Source of the DNA: Glebionis coronaria
Lineage: Eukaryota > Streptophyta > Magnoliopsida > Asterales > Asteraceae
Length of the DNA: 64,000 nucleotides
Assembly (NCBI GenBank): GCA_025667525.1
Contig: CM046881.1
Coordinates: 497,881,627-497,945,626 of the forward strand
Reading direction: 5' to 3'
Shown here: positions 34,519-47,429 of the stretch, piece by piece
Layout: each line of letters opens with the position of its first letter
How positions within the stretch are numbered: the stretch's first letter is position 1
Notes under the pieces: model-generated
What the model saw: the letters and a program-made list of their open reading frames with translations, nothing else
What the model was told of the DNA's origin: nothing
Database searches by the model: none
Translations under genes and position numbers: made by a program

Positions 34519-36249
34519 TGATAGGTGTGTAAACACCCATCTTTTCTACCACTTAATTACAATAATAACCGGACCAAAACGTGTATTTTATGTCTTTTAT
34601 GTCGGAATTATGCGTGGTTTGTGTTTTTGTTGTGATTTAGGACGAAAAGGTGAAAAGTGGAGAAAACACGGAAATTCACGGGCATTTTATTGAAGAAAAG
34701 GATGAAAGACGAAGTCAAGAAGTCAAAAGTGGATAAAGAACGGAAGTCCAAGACCAATTCTGAAGATTTGTCGAAGAAAAAGTCAAAAGACGAAAGTTTA
34801 CTTAAAGCCGAGGAACTCAAGTCTTATTTATCGAAGAATTAAAAGACGAGTCCAAAGAAATCCCGAGACAAAAGTCATCAAAATCCAAGATTAACAAAAA
34901 GATTAAGAAGAAAGGACTTGATGGTGCAATTAACAAGAAAGGAAGGAGAGGAGGAAGCTTCCTCTAACCTCTCCCCTAATCACCTATAAATACTCTCATT
35001 TTCATTTCATTTAGTTTTGTTGACTAATCGTGACAATTAGTTCTTCCATGGTTGGTGGCTTGACAAACCATTCTTCCACTTTCATTTATGCACATTTAAT
35101 TACTTGCACATTTAAATACATGTTTTGCACCTTTAATTACTTTTAATTTCAAGTAAGTGTATCTTTTTAATTACTTGCACCTTTACTTTATCTTGTTCAT
35201 CTTCTTCACCTTTCTTTGATCTTTGATTTACACGCGTTTTTATCTTGTTGATTTGTTAAAGGTTTGATTTTTATGCTTTTGATTGTTTTAAATGATTTGT
35301 TTTCATAGCTTATTTGATTTATTTTCAAGTTTATATAGTTTTTATAAAAGTTAGTTTTATATAAAAGTTGTTTTTCTTAAAGTTTATCTTTTTCGTGTCT
35401 TAAAAGTTTTTAACTTTCAGTTTTATAGCTTATTTTTACTCGGTTTTAGCTAAGTTTTTCGTCTAGTGCTTATTAGGATTATAGCTTATTTACGTAGCTT
35501 ATTTTTAGTTTTCTTCTACGTATTCCGATTGGGGTCCAATCGGAAAAGGGTTTTACTTTCCGATTGGTGGGAGATTCTTGGTATTCCGATCTATGGATGT
35601 TTGAGTATTCCGATCAGGGGGTTGTGACAGGATTCCGATCTGAATCCTTATTTGAACATTCCGATCGAGGTGCTTGGTTGGCATTCCGATCAGGGTAAGA
35701 GTGACACTATTCCGATCTTAAGTTCCGATCAGCATTCCGACCAGGGTCTTACTATATTCCGATCAGTAAAAAGGAAATATTCCGATTGGGGAGCTGTGAA
35801 ACATTCCGATCAGGGTAAGTGTGACAGTTATTCCGATCAGGTTTGGTTCGTAATTCCGATCGTGGTTGATCGGAATATATTCCGATTGGGGTACTTTTCT
35901 CTTATTTTGACTTGTTTAATTTTTAGCTTAAGTTTTTAATACTTGTCTAACTTTAATTTCCATCACGCTTTAATTTTTAGTCATTTTAATTAAGTTTCTT
36001 TTCATCACATTTTTAAATATTGCACCCTTTCTTTTTAATTAGTCTTAGATTTATTTTCACGTTCTTTTAATACTTGCCCTCTACTTTAACGACATTTACT
36101 TTTAAGTCTTGCACATTTAATTAAAAAACCAACTAAAAATATTTGTTTCACCAAAGATCAACTAGTCACATAGAGAACTAAGATCAATTCGATTAGACAT
36201 ACATCAACGAACTTTAATTTTCTTACGGTTTGTCAAAAGCCGTGTATTA
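34519..36249 (+). mobile_element. Solo Athila-type LTR (1731 bases)
   Basis: Starts TGATAGGTGTGTAAACACCC, has a TATA box (CTATAAATA, 34984-34992) and ends CGTGTATTA, corresponding to TTGTATCA of the minus-strand Athila LTR with one change. No internal sequence or second LTR adjoins it, and TSD GTGGG flanks it, so it is a solo LTR, the usual product of LTR-LTR recombination. It carries its own tandem repeat at 35521-35893. ORFs inside (34499-34842, 35652-35939) follow the repeat and have no protein signature. Confidence 0.85.
35521..35893 (+). repeat. TTCCGATC tandem repeat in solo LTR
   Basis: Roughly eighteen ATTCCGAT[CT] words at irregular 10-30 base spacing, often followed by AGGG or GGGG (for example CATTCCGATCAGGGTAAG). 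It sits where LTR A has GATC-rich repeats and the minus-strand Athila LTR has CGGAACTT repeats. Confidence 0.9.
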
Positions 36250-36254
36250 GTGGG

Positions 36255-37203
36255 ACTATGCATGATAACCCGAGGGTGTAGGATGGCATAATCTAGTGGG
36301 CAACACTGTAGTATTACAATAATACACAACATGCCATACTCTATATGCTTAACTATTAGTTAATAGTAAGATATAGCGAAAATATGATACAAATAAAAGA
36401 GGTGACGAAAATGAGGATGTTATATGTTGTATCTGGAATATACATAGCCTGATCACCTATGTACAATTTAGATAGAACAATAGTATGCTCGTAGTAGTTA
36501 CCATAAATACAAAAACTGATATAACCCATTCAAAAGAAAAAAAGAATCCCCAATGAGAGCTTAATACCAAAAGCATAAGTCCTATTAATTAAAAAAATAA
36601 CTGAAATCTTAAACAACTACCATACCATGATTATCATGGAACCTAAATCAATAAGTAAAATCCGCAAACTTAACCAAAACATGAAAATTTTGAGAGCTCA
36701 AATATAACGATAACTAAGAATAACTAAATCACGCATGATGAACGAAACAACACTTTATATAAGAAAACATTCAACTAAAACATTAATACAAAAGTACAAA
36801 TACATGAAATCCTAATACTTAATTCTTCCAAAATACTTCAACGGCAATTGCCAAAACGATAAGCGGTATGATGAACACCACGATAACGGTTAGGAACTGT
36901 AGATCTTCCTCTAGAGGAGCGTTTGATATGTAGATAGCCATCACGACGTTGAATACAATCGCGACTATGGGAACGAAATACGACATCATTGCGGTGATGA
37001 AAAGAAGAAACCTAAAATTAAGAGATAAAAATTTAAGTGTGTGTTAGAATTTTGAAAATCTTGATTTATGGGGATAAAAGTAACCGTTGGTTAATATTAG
37101 TAGCCGTTGGACTTACACTCACCACTTTTGTCTTCTTCTCGACAAATACCGTAATGTATACAACGTCTTGATTTCGGGATGAAATCCTCTAAGGCGGGGT
37201 GAA
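36255..37203 (+). other. Internal domain of long-LTR element after the solo LTR
   Basis: Non-coding on the + strand. Minus strand holds a small ORF (36819-36989) and, upstream of it, splice-like GTGAGT (about 37125) and TTTTAG (about 37016) signals. Ends in a purine-rich run CTAAGGCGGGGTGAA before the 3' LTR at 37204. Confidence 0.6.
36819..36989 (-). CDS. Small two-membrane-segment ORF (56 aa), antisense in non-coding element
   Basis: ATG at 36987-36989 (a second ATG follows at once), stop TAA at 36819-36821. The protein is strongly hydrophobic: a first segment VPIVAIVFNVVMAIYI (residues about 6-21), a polar acidic turn APLEEDLQ (24-31), a second segment TVIVVFIIPLIVLAIAV (about 34-50) and a short EVFWKN tail. 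That is the shape of a hairpin membrane micropeptide with an acidic loop. Preceding minus-strand DNA ends in a possible splice acceptor TTAATTTTAG about 25 bases before the ATG. The ORF opposes the element's transcription. It could be a captured host exon, a real small gene, or chance. I do not recognise the family. Confidence 0.35.
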   Translation of the reverse strand: MMSYFVPIVAIVFNVVMAIYISNAPLEEDLQFLTVIVVFIIPLIVLAIAVEVFWKN

Positions 37204-39463
37204 TGTGACAACCCGTAAATTTGAACACATAGTTATTCTCAAATAATAAAATAATTATCCCTACAAATTTTTTTATTTTATTTTAAAACATTCTTAATTA
37301 AAAAAAGGAAGGTAACTTACAAGTAACAAATTATATTATCACCGATAATATATACAACAGATTATTTGAGAACATATAAATCATATAGATATTAATAGTT
37401 ACGCGTTCAAATATTTACTATAAAGTAGAAAATAATTAATGTGCTATTATAAAACCGTTATTAAGTCTAACTGGAGGTCATCCAACTAAAAGCTTATGTG
37501 TTTTATATGTTTTATGTGAAATGAATTATTTTAAGTTTATAGGTCATATAAATGTCAATAATAGTTTATTTTAATAGTTAAGGTAAACTATCAAAATCAC
37601 CGGTAATTATTAATATAAATTTATATAAACATTTTAACTCACGATTTCAACAAAACAATATATGAAGGACTACAAAAAGTCTATAAATCATATATTTGTA
37701 ACTTTTAAATTATTTTCAAGGCTTCGGATAATTTACCGAGGTAATCGTATTTTATTTATTATTTAATTGTAAAATATCGTTTTTATATCTAAACGATCAC
37801 GAAAATGTTTAAATTAATTTTATCAACTTCAAACTAACAAAATAATTTGTAAACTTCATAATTAATCATAGGAGGTCAATAAAATAATTAAATGACTAGA
37901 AATAAGCCCGTAATTAATTTTAAAAGTCTGTAAGTAATTTTAAAGGCCCGTAAACCCTAAATAAACCCAACTAATTATTCCTAAACAAAAATTAGCCCAA
38001 GATTAACACTACTTAGTGACAATTTCATGGGATTAGGACTTAGTAACTCTTAGGACGGTTTGCATTGCTAGAAAATAGGAGATACAATTTGATAATTTAG
38101 GATATCAATATAATACATATCCACAACATTATTGGCTTGCCTAAAATACATTTTCCTTGTTCCCTACACATTATGAGCGACCATTATCTTTCCCCTATGC
38201 CCTACACACGTTTATAATACAAATAGTATGTATTCCATCCCTAAAAATCCTCAAAAGTAATCGGTTTCTATCCTAAAGGCACTATTTTGTTATCTCTTCA
38301 AATAGTTTCTTCATGGCAGCCATACATAATGATTTTTTTAATCATTATTGGAAGGCTCAAGTTTGAATTCAAGTAGGTTATAATGGGTAATACTAGTTCT
38401 AGTATCTCTATTCCAAAAATCATTCAAAAACTACAAGCTGATCATTGTTTCTGCCTTGTTTTTTGTTGTCTCTCACCATCACCCAAAACCATCATTTCTA
38501 ACAGCTCTAATACTCCTAAAGACTCCTAAACACTTGTCTTATAACCCTCCAAACAGCTCCTAAGATTGGAACCCTTGAATCCTCTTGAAACCAAATCCCT
38601 AGTTTGATTCTTGTCCTTGTTTTCATTCTTTGCAGCCGATTCTAAACACCACCCTTAAAAAGTTTGTGAAGCCTTGGTACATGACTAAAATATTCATTAC
38701 CAAGTACCCTCAAACGCTTATAAACATCGCGGAAGTTTGTTCTTTGAAACTCTTTAAAAACGAAACCTTAGAAGGTGTAAATTAGGGTTTTCTTCAAAAC
38801 CCTAGTTTCGGAAACTTGGGTACTGAATTAATCTTGGTCCGTGTACTCTATTGCAGCAAGCACCCTTGTTTCTATTTCCCTAGGTGATCATGAGGTTTAT
38901 TTTTCAGTACCAAAAGGGTTCGTGTCCTAGCATTGGAGTTATAGTGAAACCGAGACCAAATTAGGGCATCATAGGGCGTAAACTTGATCAAACAACCAAT
39001 CCAATGTAAGTAGTGAAATAATTAGTCTTTAACAACTTATTATGCATGTAAAACCTCTACCTATTGGTGCTTAGAGTTTAAAAATATTTCGTAAGCAATA
39101 AAAGTCGTTAAAAGGCCTTATTCGGTATATTAAAGCTTGGCATGTTTCGCGAGGTAGACACCTCCCCATGAATTTCTGTCATACAGTAAAATACTAGACC
39201 TTATTACAATCTCATATCCTCTTGAATCACTTAAAACGGAGTTATAACGAACCGGGAAACTTAAAATGAAAATTTAAATAATAATATTAAAATCTGTCAA
39301 AGCTGAAAACTGTTTGGTCGCGGGAGTCGTGTTTGGACGTTATTTCGAGCCTCTTAGAAGCCGAATAGGTAAACTTTTATCAAGAACAATACTATTTATC
39401 AACTGGCCTAGTTTCTAAAATAGTAAGCCCTTTTACCTAAGACTTAACGAGCAATAAGATACA
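37204..39463 (+). repeat. 3' LTR of long-LTR element, left part
   Basis: Matches 30512 to about 32793 of the 5' LTR, starting TGTGACAACCCG. Interrupted after ATACA at 39459-39463 by the minus-strand Athila element. Confidence 0.9.
39459..39463. repeat. TSD ATACA of minus-strand Athila element
   Basis: ATACA lies directly before TGATACAATG (39464) and again at 50618-50622 after CCTATCA. The uninterrupted 5' LTR has a single AAGATACACG at the same place (about 32790). Confidence 0.9.
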
Positions 39464-41093
39464 TGATACAATGTTTTTGCAATGGGGTTCTCTATATTCT
39501 CTCGATATCCTCTCGAATTGATCTCGGTTCTAAGTGGAATGATTGTTCTTGGTTACTAAGAAGGGGGGTTGGTTTTCTAATCTACTAAAAGGTTTAAATA
39601 CATTAACATGAAAACTTAAATAAAAAACAATTAATTTAATGACAATTAATAAAACTAGAATTAAAATTAAAATATGAATATAAAATGAAGAAACAGTAAG
39701 TAAGAAGAAACAGAAAGTAAGACTTAAAAATGCTCAAAATAAAATTGATTCGGAAATTGACCTTGATTCGGAAGTTCACTCGGAAGTTGGTTCAGAAGTA
39801 TTGACTCGGAAGTTGATCCGGAACTTTTGAGGAAAATTGATTCGAAACTTTTAAAAATCATTCATTCGGAACTTTGAAAAATCATTCACTCGGAACTTTC
39901 GTCCGGAAGTTCACTCGGAACTTTCGTCTGGAAGTTTATCCGGAAGATTGACTCGGAAGTTGATCCGGAAGTTGGTTTGGAAGTTCACTCGGAACTTTCG
40001 TCCGGAAGTTCACTCGGAACTTTCGTCCAAAAGTTTACTCGGAACTTGGTTCGGAACTTTTGAAGATAAAACTGATCCAGAACTTAAAGACTGATTCGGA
40101 ACTTTTGCAACTTATTCGGAACTTTTTGTTCACCCGGAACTTTTAGTTCATCCAGAACTTTTGGTTCATCCGGAACTTTTAGTTCATCCGGAACTTTTGG
40201 TTCATCCGGAACCTGGGAAACTCAAGAACAGTAATATTACCGAAGAACAGGGGAACTCGAATTCGATCCAAAAATCACGAAGTTTTTCACCAAAACTTAA
40301 AAAAAACTAAACAAAAATGATATACTAACCAATAACAACAAATCCCATCAATAAAAACATAAAACCCAACAACTTTTGAAGATCAAATCAACTAAATAAG
40401 AACTTTAACTTTTAACCAAATAGATGAAGATGAACAAGATGAAATGGAAAGATTGATATATTGAATGATTAAGGTTTTAACAATCACAAAACAAAGATTA
40501 AACTACAAGATTTTTGGAATAATAAAAATCAAAATCACCAAACACCCTAGTGGTGTTGGTGATGACTACGAACAGAAAGGGAGAAAAAGAAGGGAATGAA
40601 AAACTAAAAAAAACCTTCATGAAAAGTGTGAAGGGTGGACTTTATATAATCTTGTCTTTTGGTTGGTGAGTGGGCTTTCTCCCGTTCTTCTTGTCTTCTC
40701 GTCTTTTTAGAAAAGTTGACGTTTTCGATTCTGATTCGGGATTTGTCGTCGATTAAATTCAACTCGTCTTTTAATTTTTTCATTTAATAGACTTGAGTTT
40801 CTTCGACTTATGTAAATCTTCCATCTTTGGTCCTTTTCTTTGATAAATCTTCGAATAGGCCCAGTGACTTCAAATCTTTTGCATCTCTTGGACAATAGAC
40901 TTCATCTTGAGTCTTTTTCTTCGGTAAAACCCGTGTAATCCCATGTTTTCTCCATTATCCATCCGGTTGGCTCTAAAAACACAATAAACACAAAAACCAC
41001 GCATAATTCCAAACAAATGATATTAAATACGTGTTTTGGTCTTGTTTTAGTAAGAAATAAGTGGAAAAAGGATGGGTGTTTACACACCTATCA
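39464..41093 (-). repeat. 3' LTR of minus-strand Athila element
   Basis: On the minus strand starts TGATAGGTGTGTAAACACCC (41093) and ends AACATTGTATCA (39464). TATA-like ATTATATAAAG at 40641-40650. Contains the CGGAACTT/CGGAAGTT repeat block at about 39755-40212. ORFs at 40707-41087 lie in U3 and mirror those of the other LTR. Confidence 0.93.
39755..40212 (-). repeat. CGGAAGTT / CGGAACTT repeat block in Athila LTR
   Basis: Dense, irregularly spaced words TTCGGAACTTT, TCCGGAAGTT and CACTCGGAACTTTCGTC, with a regular stretch of GTTCATCCGGAACTTTTG units near 40140-40210. TCCGGA makes the unit nearly palindromic. Matched in the 5' LTR at about 49270-49738. Confidence 0.9.
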
Positions 41094-41108
41094 AATCCCC
41101 TACACTTA
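41094..41108 (-). other. Polypurine tract of Athila element
   Basis: Minus strand AAGTGTAGGGGATT directly before the 3' LTR start. Same word as before LTR B at 27257-27269. Confidence 0.8.
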
Positions 41109-43032
41109 ACCATTTCCATGCCCTCATGCAATGCTTAGTGATAAAGCAAATTTACACTTTTCTCATAATCAATCAACCTTGGCCTTATTGAAATACTACT
41201 AAACAAAAATTAAAGTACTAGGAGAAATTAAAACTTTAAAGTAACAAAAAGATAGAAAACCATTTTCACTTGGAAATAGCTACATGGAAATAACTTACAG
41301 AGAGATCAAGGACTTACATTAGGGCTTTGGTGCTGCGAAGATTTATCACCCACAAGTTTCACGTTCCCCAAACTAAGCTTAAAAACGAGATCATTGTTAT
41401 TATAAGTTAGCAAATCAAACACTTACACACATGGCTTATTTATATGCTTAAACTCCCTTATTCCTAGGTGTATCTCTTATATTTTATTTTTGTCTTAGAA
41501 TGATCATGAATATGCATTTTTGGACTTATTTCGATAGTTAGTTAGGCTGAAAGCAAAGTAGGACGATTTGATCAATAGTTAGCTAAAGGACAAAATCTCT
41601 TAAAACTGCTTCTCGGGATATCAAAAAGTTCATATCTTGGCATAACTTGGTTCGCGATTTGAGACCTTTCTCGGGCCGATATTTGGCATGTACTTCATAC
41701 TTCATATCTTGAGAGACGTGCTTGAGATAATGGTCTTCTCATCGTTCATAGAGTTTCTTCACTTGGAGACTTTTGAGAGGTACTCCAACTTTGTTGACCA
41801 CGACTTCATGATTATTTCTTCAATCTCTATTTGGGATTTTGAGATACAACGATTCGCCTCCTTTTCGGACTTGGATCTATTTATCCTCATACCTTGTTAG
41901 GGTCTTTTCGGATAGACTTCTCCATGATCTTTATGGGAGTTGATTGCTTTTCGTCGTGAGTCTTGATCCTTCATATTGACTTTGGGAATAATGCTTTTCA
42001 CATCACTTTGGATCTTCAGCAATAAAATTGAATCCTCATGCCTTGTTAGGGCCTTTTCGGACTCGCCAATCTTTGCGCCCCGCTTCATAAGTTATGCCTT
42101 GGCTATGAACTCTTATCATTACCGAGCAACTTTTAAACGATCTTGGGCTAGAAGCTAAGTAACTTTTCATATCGTACGACCTTACTTATTGCAGATATAT
42201 TATTAGCAAGTGATGGGAGAATAGGCAAATAATTACACCAAGTGAGCTTGTGCAAGAATACCGACTTATAATTGACTTTATCATTTCTCGTCCTCCACAA
42301 TTTAAAATCTCAAGTAATGAGACTCGTGGATGCTTAGCCTAATAAACCAATTAAGGTCTACATGGTTAAGGATACTATCTAGAATAAACTTGGATAAGTC
42401 TATTCGGGTTGAGTCAAAATAATCGCAACGGGCCTAATATGTCAAAGACTTCTAAACTAGCTACACCACTTTATTAATATTTTTGACTTTATTGCGGGAT
42501 ATATACATATGAAAGCAACGATAAAAATTTAAAATTTTCAACTACATGGCCAAAGTTAATTAAAAATTTGAAAAATGTTGAAAAAGATGATTTTCCGGTT
42601 AAATAAAGGCATTTTAATGGAAAAATCCACTTAAAACTTCGATAGAAGTCCCCCCTACACTTAAGATAAACATTTTCCTCAATGTTTAAGCATGTGGGAA
42701 AAGTCTCCACTACACTTATGACATTGTGCACGTTGGTTAACTCAAGTTAAGGAAGAGACGACTAAAGTGATCAATTTCAAATGTGAGTATGAAGAAAATT
42801 GAATCACGATAGTTGAGAGATAGAACCGGATTTCGGATAACACGGGGGCACGGTTCTTCATAGATTCCAAGAGTGCATTCATCCCTGTAATCACATCACC
42901 ACACAAAGACAAAGAACCTATAGAGGCCCCCCTACACTTAGGAGGTTAAACGGAAAAGGATAGATACTCGGGCTGCCTCCCGAGGAGCGCTTGTTTTTGA
43001 TAACCGAGTCACGAGCCTGACTCGACCCGAAA
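41109..43032 (-). other. 3' non-coding region of Athila element
   Basis: About 1.9 kb between integrase and polypurine tract, homologous to 25159-27269 of element A. AAGTGTAGGGG-like words recur (minus strand, about 42650, 42708 and 42930). ORFs at 41688-42158 and 42489-42731 show no family signature and are not called. Confidence 0.65.
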
Positions 43033-43426
43033 TTAGTTTATGGGAAACGCGGTGAGGGATGGAATCATCTCTTGAGAGATGTCCTCACCAAAGTACAATT
43101 TCAAACGCTGGCCATTCACCTTGAAGTTGGGCCCGTTTGGCTGAGAAAGCACAATGGTGCCATAGGGAAAGACATTGGCGATGGGGAATGGACCAGACCA
43201 GCGGCTCTTCAACTTGCCTGAGAATATCTTAAATCGAGAGTTAAAGAGTAAGAATTGATCACCAAAGTGGAACTCTTGGTTCTTGATTTTAGCATCGTGG
43301 ATAATCTTGGTCTTCTCCTTGTAGATCAATGAGTTCTCGTAAGCTTGATTCCTCAATTCTTGTAGCTCGTTGAGTTGAATCTTGCGAAAATCACCGGCTT
43401 TGTTGATGTCGAAGTTATCCTACTTC
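43033..43426 (-). pseudogene. Athila integrase C-terminal domain
   Basis: Continues the integrase after a TAG nonsense codon near 43424-43426. From Met at 43356 it reads MRNQAYENSLIYKEKTKIIH, then FHFGDQFLLFNSRFKIF, LKSRWSGPFPIANVFPYGTI and a final KVNGQRLKLYF. This is the DNA-binding C-terminal part of Ty3/gypsy integrase (RWSGPF hallmark). It ends at TAA before 43033. No chromodomain follows, as expected for the Athila/Tat clade. Confidence 0.85.
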
Positions 43427-43780
43427 AAGGCCCAGTATGCCTTATGTTCCAGCTCGATAGGGAGGTGGCAAGCTTTCCCGTACACAAGACGATAAGGCGT
43501 ACAGCCGATCGGGGTCTTGTAAGCAGTACGGAAAGCCCACAGAACATCATCTAACTTATCAGCCCACGCGGCGCGATGCTCTCCCACAGTACGCTCCAAA
43601 ATTCTCTTCAATCCACGGTTGGATATCTCGGCTTGACCGTTGGTTTGAGGATGATAACCGGTGGAAAGACGGTGATTGACACCATACTTCGCCATGACTC
43701 TTGCAAATTGATCGTTGCAAAAATGAGTCCCGCGGTCACTGATAATAGCACGAGGAACACCGAATCGAGAAACAGTTGTT
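43420..43780 (-). pseudogene. Athila integrase catalytic core, second half
   Basis: Frame-shifted relative to the upstream pol ORF by about one base near 43775. Contains the SDRGTHF-type segment with the second catalytic Asp just upstream, [20 protein letters not shown] (catalytic Glu in QAE), [20 protein letters not shown] and [20 protein letters not shown]. Ends at a nonsense codon after AYWALK. The integrase would insert the element's cDNA into the genome. Confidence 0.88.
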
Positions 43781-46700
43781 TCAAGAAATTACAAACCACC
43801 CTCGCGTCGTTAGTGGGTAAAGCCTTGGCTTCAACCCATTTGGAAACGTAGTCAACAGCAACAAGGATGTATTTGTTGCCTTTAGAAGAAGAGAATAGCC
43901 CCATAAAGTCGATGCCCCATACATCAAAGATTTCACATTCTTGTATGAAGTTTTGAGGCATCTCATCTTTATGTGTGATCTTGCCTTGTTTTTGGCAAGC
44001 ATCACAATGTTTAACCATCTTGTGAGCATCACGGTAAATGGTGGGCCAATAGAATCCCGAATCAAACACTTTTTTGGCAGTGTAGTTGGGACCAAAGTGA
44101 CCACCGGTGGGTCCTTTGTGGCAAGCCTGGAGAATGTCCAAAGCGGCCGGTCCGTCAACACATCGGCGAATAATCAAGTCAGCGCATTGTTTGAATAGAA
44201 AAGGGTCATCCCAAAAGTAAGTCTTAACATCGTTCAAGAACTTATTTTTTTGTTGGGATGTTAACCCTTGGATAAGAATACCACCCGCTAAGTAGTTTGC
44301 AATATCGGCAAACCACGGGGTGCCATCAAGATTGAGATTTATAGACATTAAGGTCTCAGGGGGGAAAGAATCATTGATCTCTTTGTTCGGATGATCCCCT
44401 TGATATGGATCCTCAAGTCTGCTCAGATGATCCGCGGCCAGGTTTTCGGCTCCCTTCTTGTCACGAATTTCAATGTTGAATTCTTGAAGGAGTAAAAACC
44501 AGCGAAGAAGTCTTGGCTTAGAATCATGCTTTGTCATCAAGTATTTCAACGCGGAATGGTTCGTGTAAACGATTGTGGTAGAAAGGACAAGATAGAGGCG
44601 GAACTTTTCAAAATCATAGACAACAGCTAAAAGCTCTTTTTCGGTTGTCGTGTAATGCAATTGAGCCCCCGTCATTGTCTTGCTAGCATAGTGGATTGGT
44701 TGGAAGTGTTTATTCACTCTTTGGCCCAAAACCACACCAATAGCAAAGTCGCTAGCATCGCACATCAACTCGAAAGGCAGCTCCCAATTAGGGGTAACCA
44801 AGACGGGTGCCTTAGTAAGCTTATCCTTAAGCAAGTTGAAGGCTTCAAGGCACTCTTTGGAAAAGATAAAAGGAGTATCTTTTTCCAAGAGGTGGGTCAT
44901 CGGGCGAGCGATTTTAGAGAAATCCTGAATGAATCGACGATAGAATCCCGCATGACCCAGAAAGCTTCTCACACCCTTCACGGTTGAAGGTGGAGGTAAT
45001 TTGGCTATGACATCTACTTTAGCACGGTCGACTTCAAGACCGGCGTTAGAGATTTTGTGTCCTATCACAATGCCTTCTTTTACCATAAAATGGCATTTTT
45101 CCCAATTCAGAACAAGGCGAGTGTCTTCGCACCGCTTAAGCATACGTTCCAAATTGGCAAGGCAAGAAGAGAAGGAATCCCCGAAGACCGAGAAATCATC
45201 TATGAAGACTTCCATGGTTTGTTCAACCATGTCATGGAAGATAGCTAACATGCACCTTTGGAAAGTCCCGGGGGCATTGCATAAGCCAAAAGGCATTCTT
45301 TTGTAAGCAAATGTGCCATTGGGACAAGTGAATGTTGTCTTCTCTTGATCTTGGGGATTGATGGGTATTTGGAAATAACCCGAGAAACCATCAAGAAAGC
45401 AGTAATATTCATTACCCGCTAAACGTTCAAGCATTTGGTCCATAAAAGGTAGAGGGAAATGATCCTTTCTCGTGGCATCATTGAGTTTGCGGTAGTCTAT
45501 ACAAACTCTCCACCCAGTAACGAGACGGGTAGGAATCAACTCGTTGTGTGCATTGGGCACAACGGTGATGCCGCCTTTCTTAGGCACACAATGGACTGGA
45601 CTAACCCATGGTGAATCCGAAATAGGGTATATCATACCCGCATCAAGAAGTTTGATAACCTCTGTTTTGATGACTTCATGTATTTTTGGATTCACCCTTC
45701 GTTGGCTTTGAATTGTGGGCTTAAAGTCGTCCTCCATGAGAATTTTGTGTGTGTAGAAGTGAGGATCAATTCCGCGAATGTCGGAGATTTTCCAAGCGAT
45801 AGCTCTTTTATGCTTCTTCAACACGGCGACAAGGCGGGCTTTTTCTTCTTCTTTCAGGTCCTTCGTGATGATGACCGGTAACTTCTCGTTGTCTTCAAGG
45901 AAAACATACTGAAGATGAGGAGGTAGGTCCTTAAGCTCAAGATTGGGAGGATCCTCAATAGATGGTGAAACTAACGATGGATCATCATTAGTCACCTCTT
46001 TAGGAGAAGGAGGATCAATAGCAGTAACCGTCGGAAATAGAGGAGAAAGATTGTCTTCTTTGAGAAGGTTTTCAATGAGGCGGAGATCTTCATCCCAATT
46101 GGTGGTAGAATCATCATGGTCTAAGTTCACATCTCCCATGGTGGCTTCCAAATCTTTCCAAAGGAAATCACTTTCTCCAAATAGAGATAGTGATGAGTCA
46201 ATAGAGGAAACGGTCTCAACATTGGGAAGAGAAGTAGGAATACTTTTACAAGCATCTTTGAAGTGTTCTTCACAAGCCTCATCAAGAACGTCAATACAAT
46301 TAACGCTCTCGTATGAATAAGGCTGTTTAGACAACTTGCCCATGTTGAAAACGATTTTATCGTCACCCACTCTCATGATAAGCTCACCGGCTTCAACATC
46401 GATTAGAGTGCGACCGGTCCTCAGGAATGGACGACCAACGATCAATGGCACACGAGGGTCCATGTCGTAGTCAACAACGATGAAATCAGCAGGAAAAGTG
46501 AATTTGTCGACTCCTACAAAGACGTCTTCGGCTATCCCCACTGGATAAGCAACCGTACGGTTAGCTAATTCCAAAGTCATTTTGGTGGGGACTAGCTCAG
46601 GGAGAGATAATTGCTTCCAAACGCTTAAGGGCATTAAGTTGATACTGGCACCTAGATCGGCTAGGTCCATGCAATTCTCTACTCCCGGGAAGTTGCAAGG

Positions 46701-47429
46701 AATCAAAAAGCGACCCGGATCACCAAGTTTGGTGGGCAATTTCCTTAAAAGCACTGCGGAGCAGTTCTCATTAAGTTGATTCTGAGCAATGTCAAGAAGC
46801 TTTTCCTTATCATTTAGAAGATCTATAAACATCTTAGCGTATTTGGGCATGTGAGCGAGAGCCTCGGCAAAGGAGATGTTAAAATTCAATTGCTTAAACA
46901 TTTTGAGAAAGTTTGAAACTTGAATATCATCCTTGCTCTTTTGCTTCTCTTTCCTCAACCTTGAAGGATAAGGTATATTGGATGAATAAGAAGGATTTAG
47001 GGGAATAGGATCACTCACAACCACGGGTGGTGGGGAAATGGGGGTAGAAGGTGAAGGAGGTGGAGAAATTGGCGAAGTAGAAGGATGAGGAATAGGAGCA
47101 GGTGACTCGTTCTCCTTAGTCACAACCACCGGTGGAGGTATAGGAAGCTCGGGTTCCTTTGTACCTTTGCCACTACGAGTGGTGATTGCTTTCATCTCCC
47201 CTCTTAGATTGGCAACGGTGTTACTCGGAAGAGTACCCGAAGAAGAGGGTTGATTACCTTGGAAGAAACTAGCCATCATGTTTTTTAAGTCATTCGTTTG
47301 ACTATCCAACGTGTTTCTCATGTCAGCTCTCAGATCGTTTCCTTGTTTGACCAGGTCTGCTTTCAAGTTGAGCACTTCCCGCTGAAGGTTTCCCACGATC
47401 ACATCATTAGTCCGCATGTAGGTTTCCAC
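43781..47429 (-). pseudogene. Athila Pol: protease, reverse transcriptase, RNase H, integrase N-terminus
   Basis: Long ORF (continuing out of frame to 43608) beginning with the last part of Gag ([12 protein letters not shown]), then a Pro-rich linker. Protease has [14 protein letters not shown] (about residues 258-271, DLGAS active site) and [13 protein letters not shown]. An acidic linker follows, then reverse transcriptase: [40 protein letters not shown] and FIDDFSVFG (the [FY]xDD catalytic pair, about 45200). RNase H has [13 protein letters not shown] and [18 protein letters not shown]. Integrase starts with a zinc-binding H..H..C..C region ([16 protein letters not shown]) and the first catalytic Asp in WGIDFMGLF. 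The frame fails near 43775. It would supply all cDNA synthesis and integration functions of the element. Confidence 0.92.
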
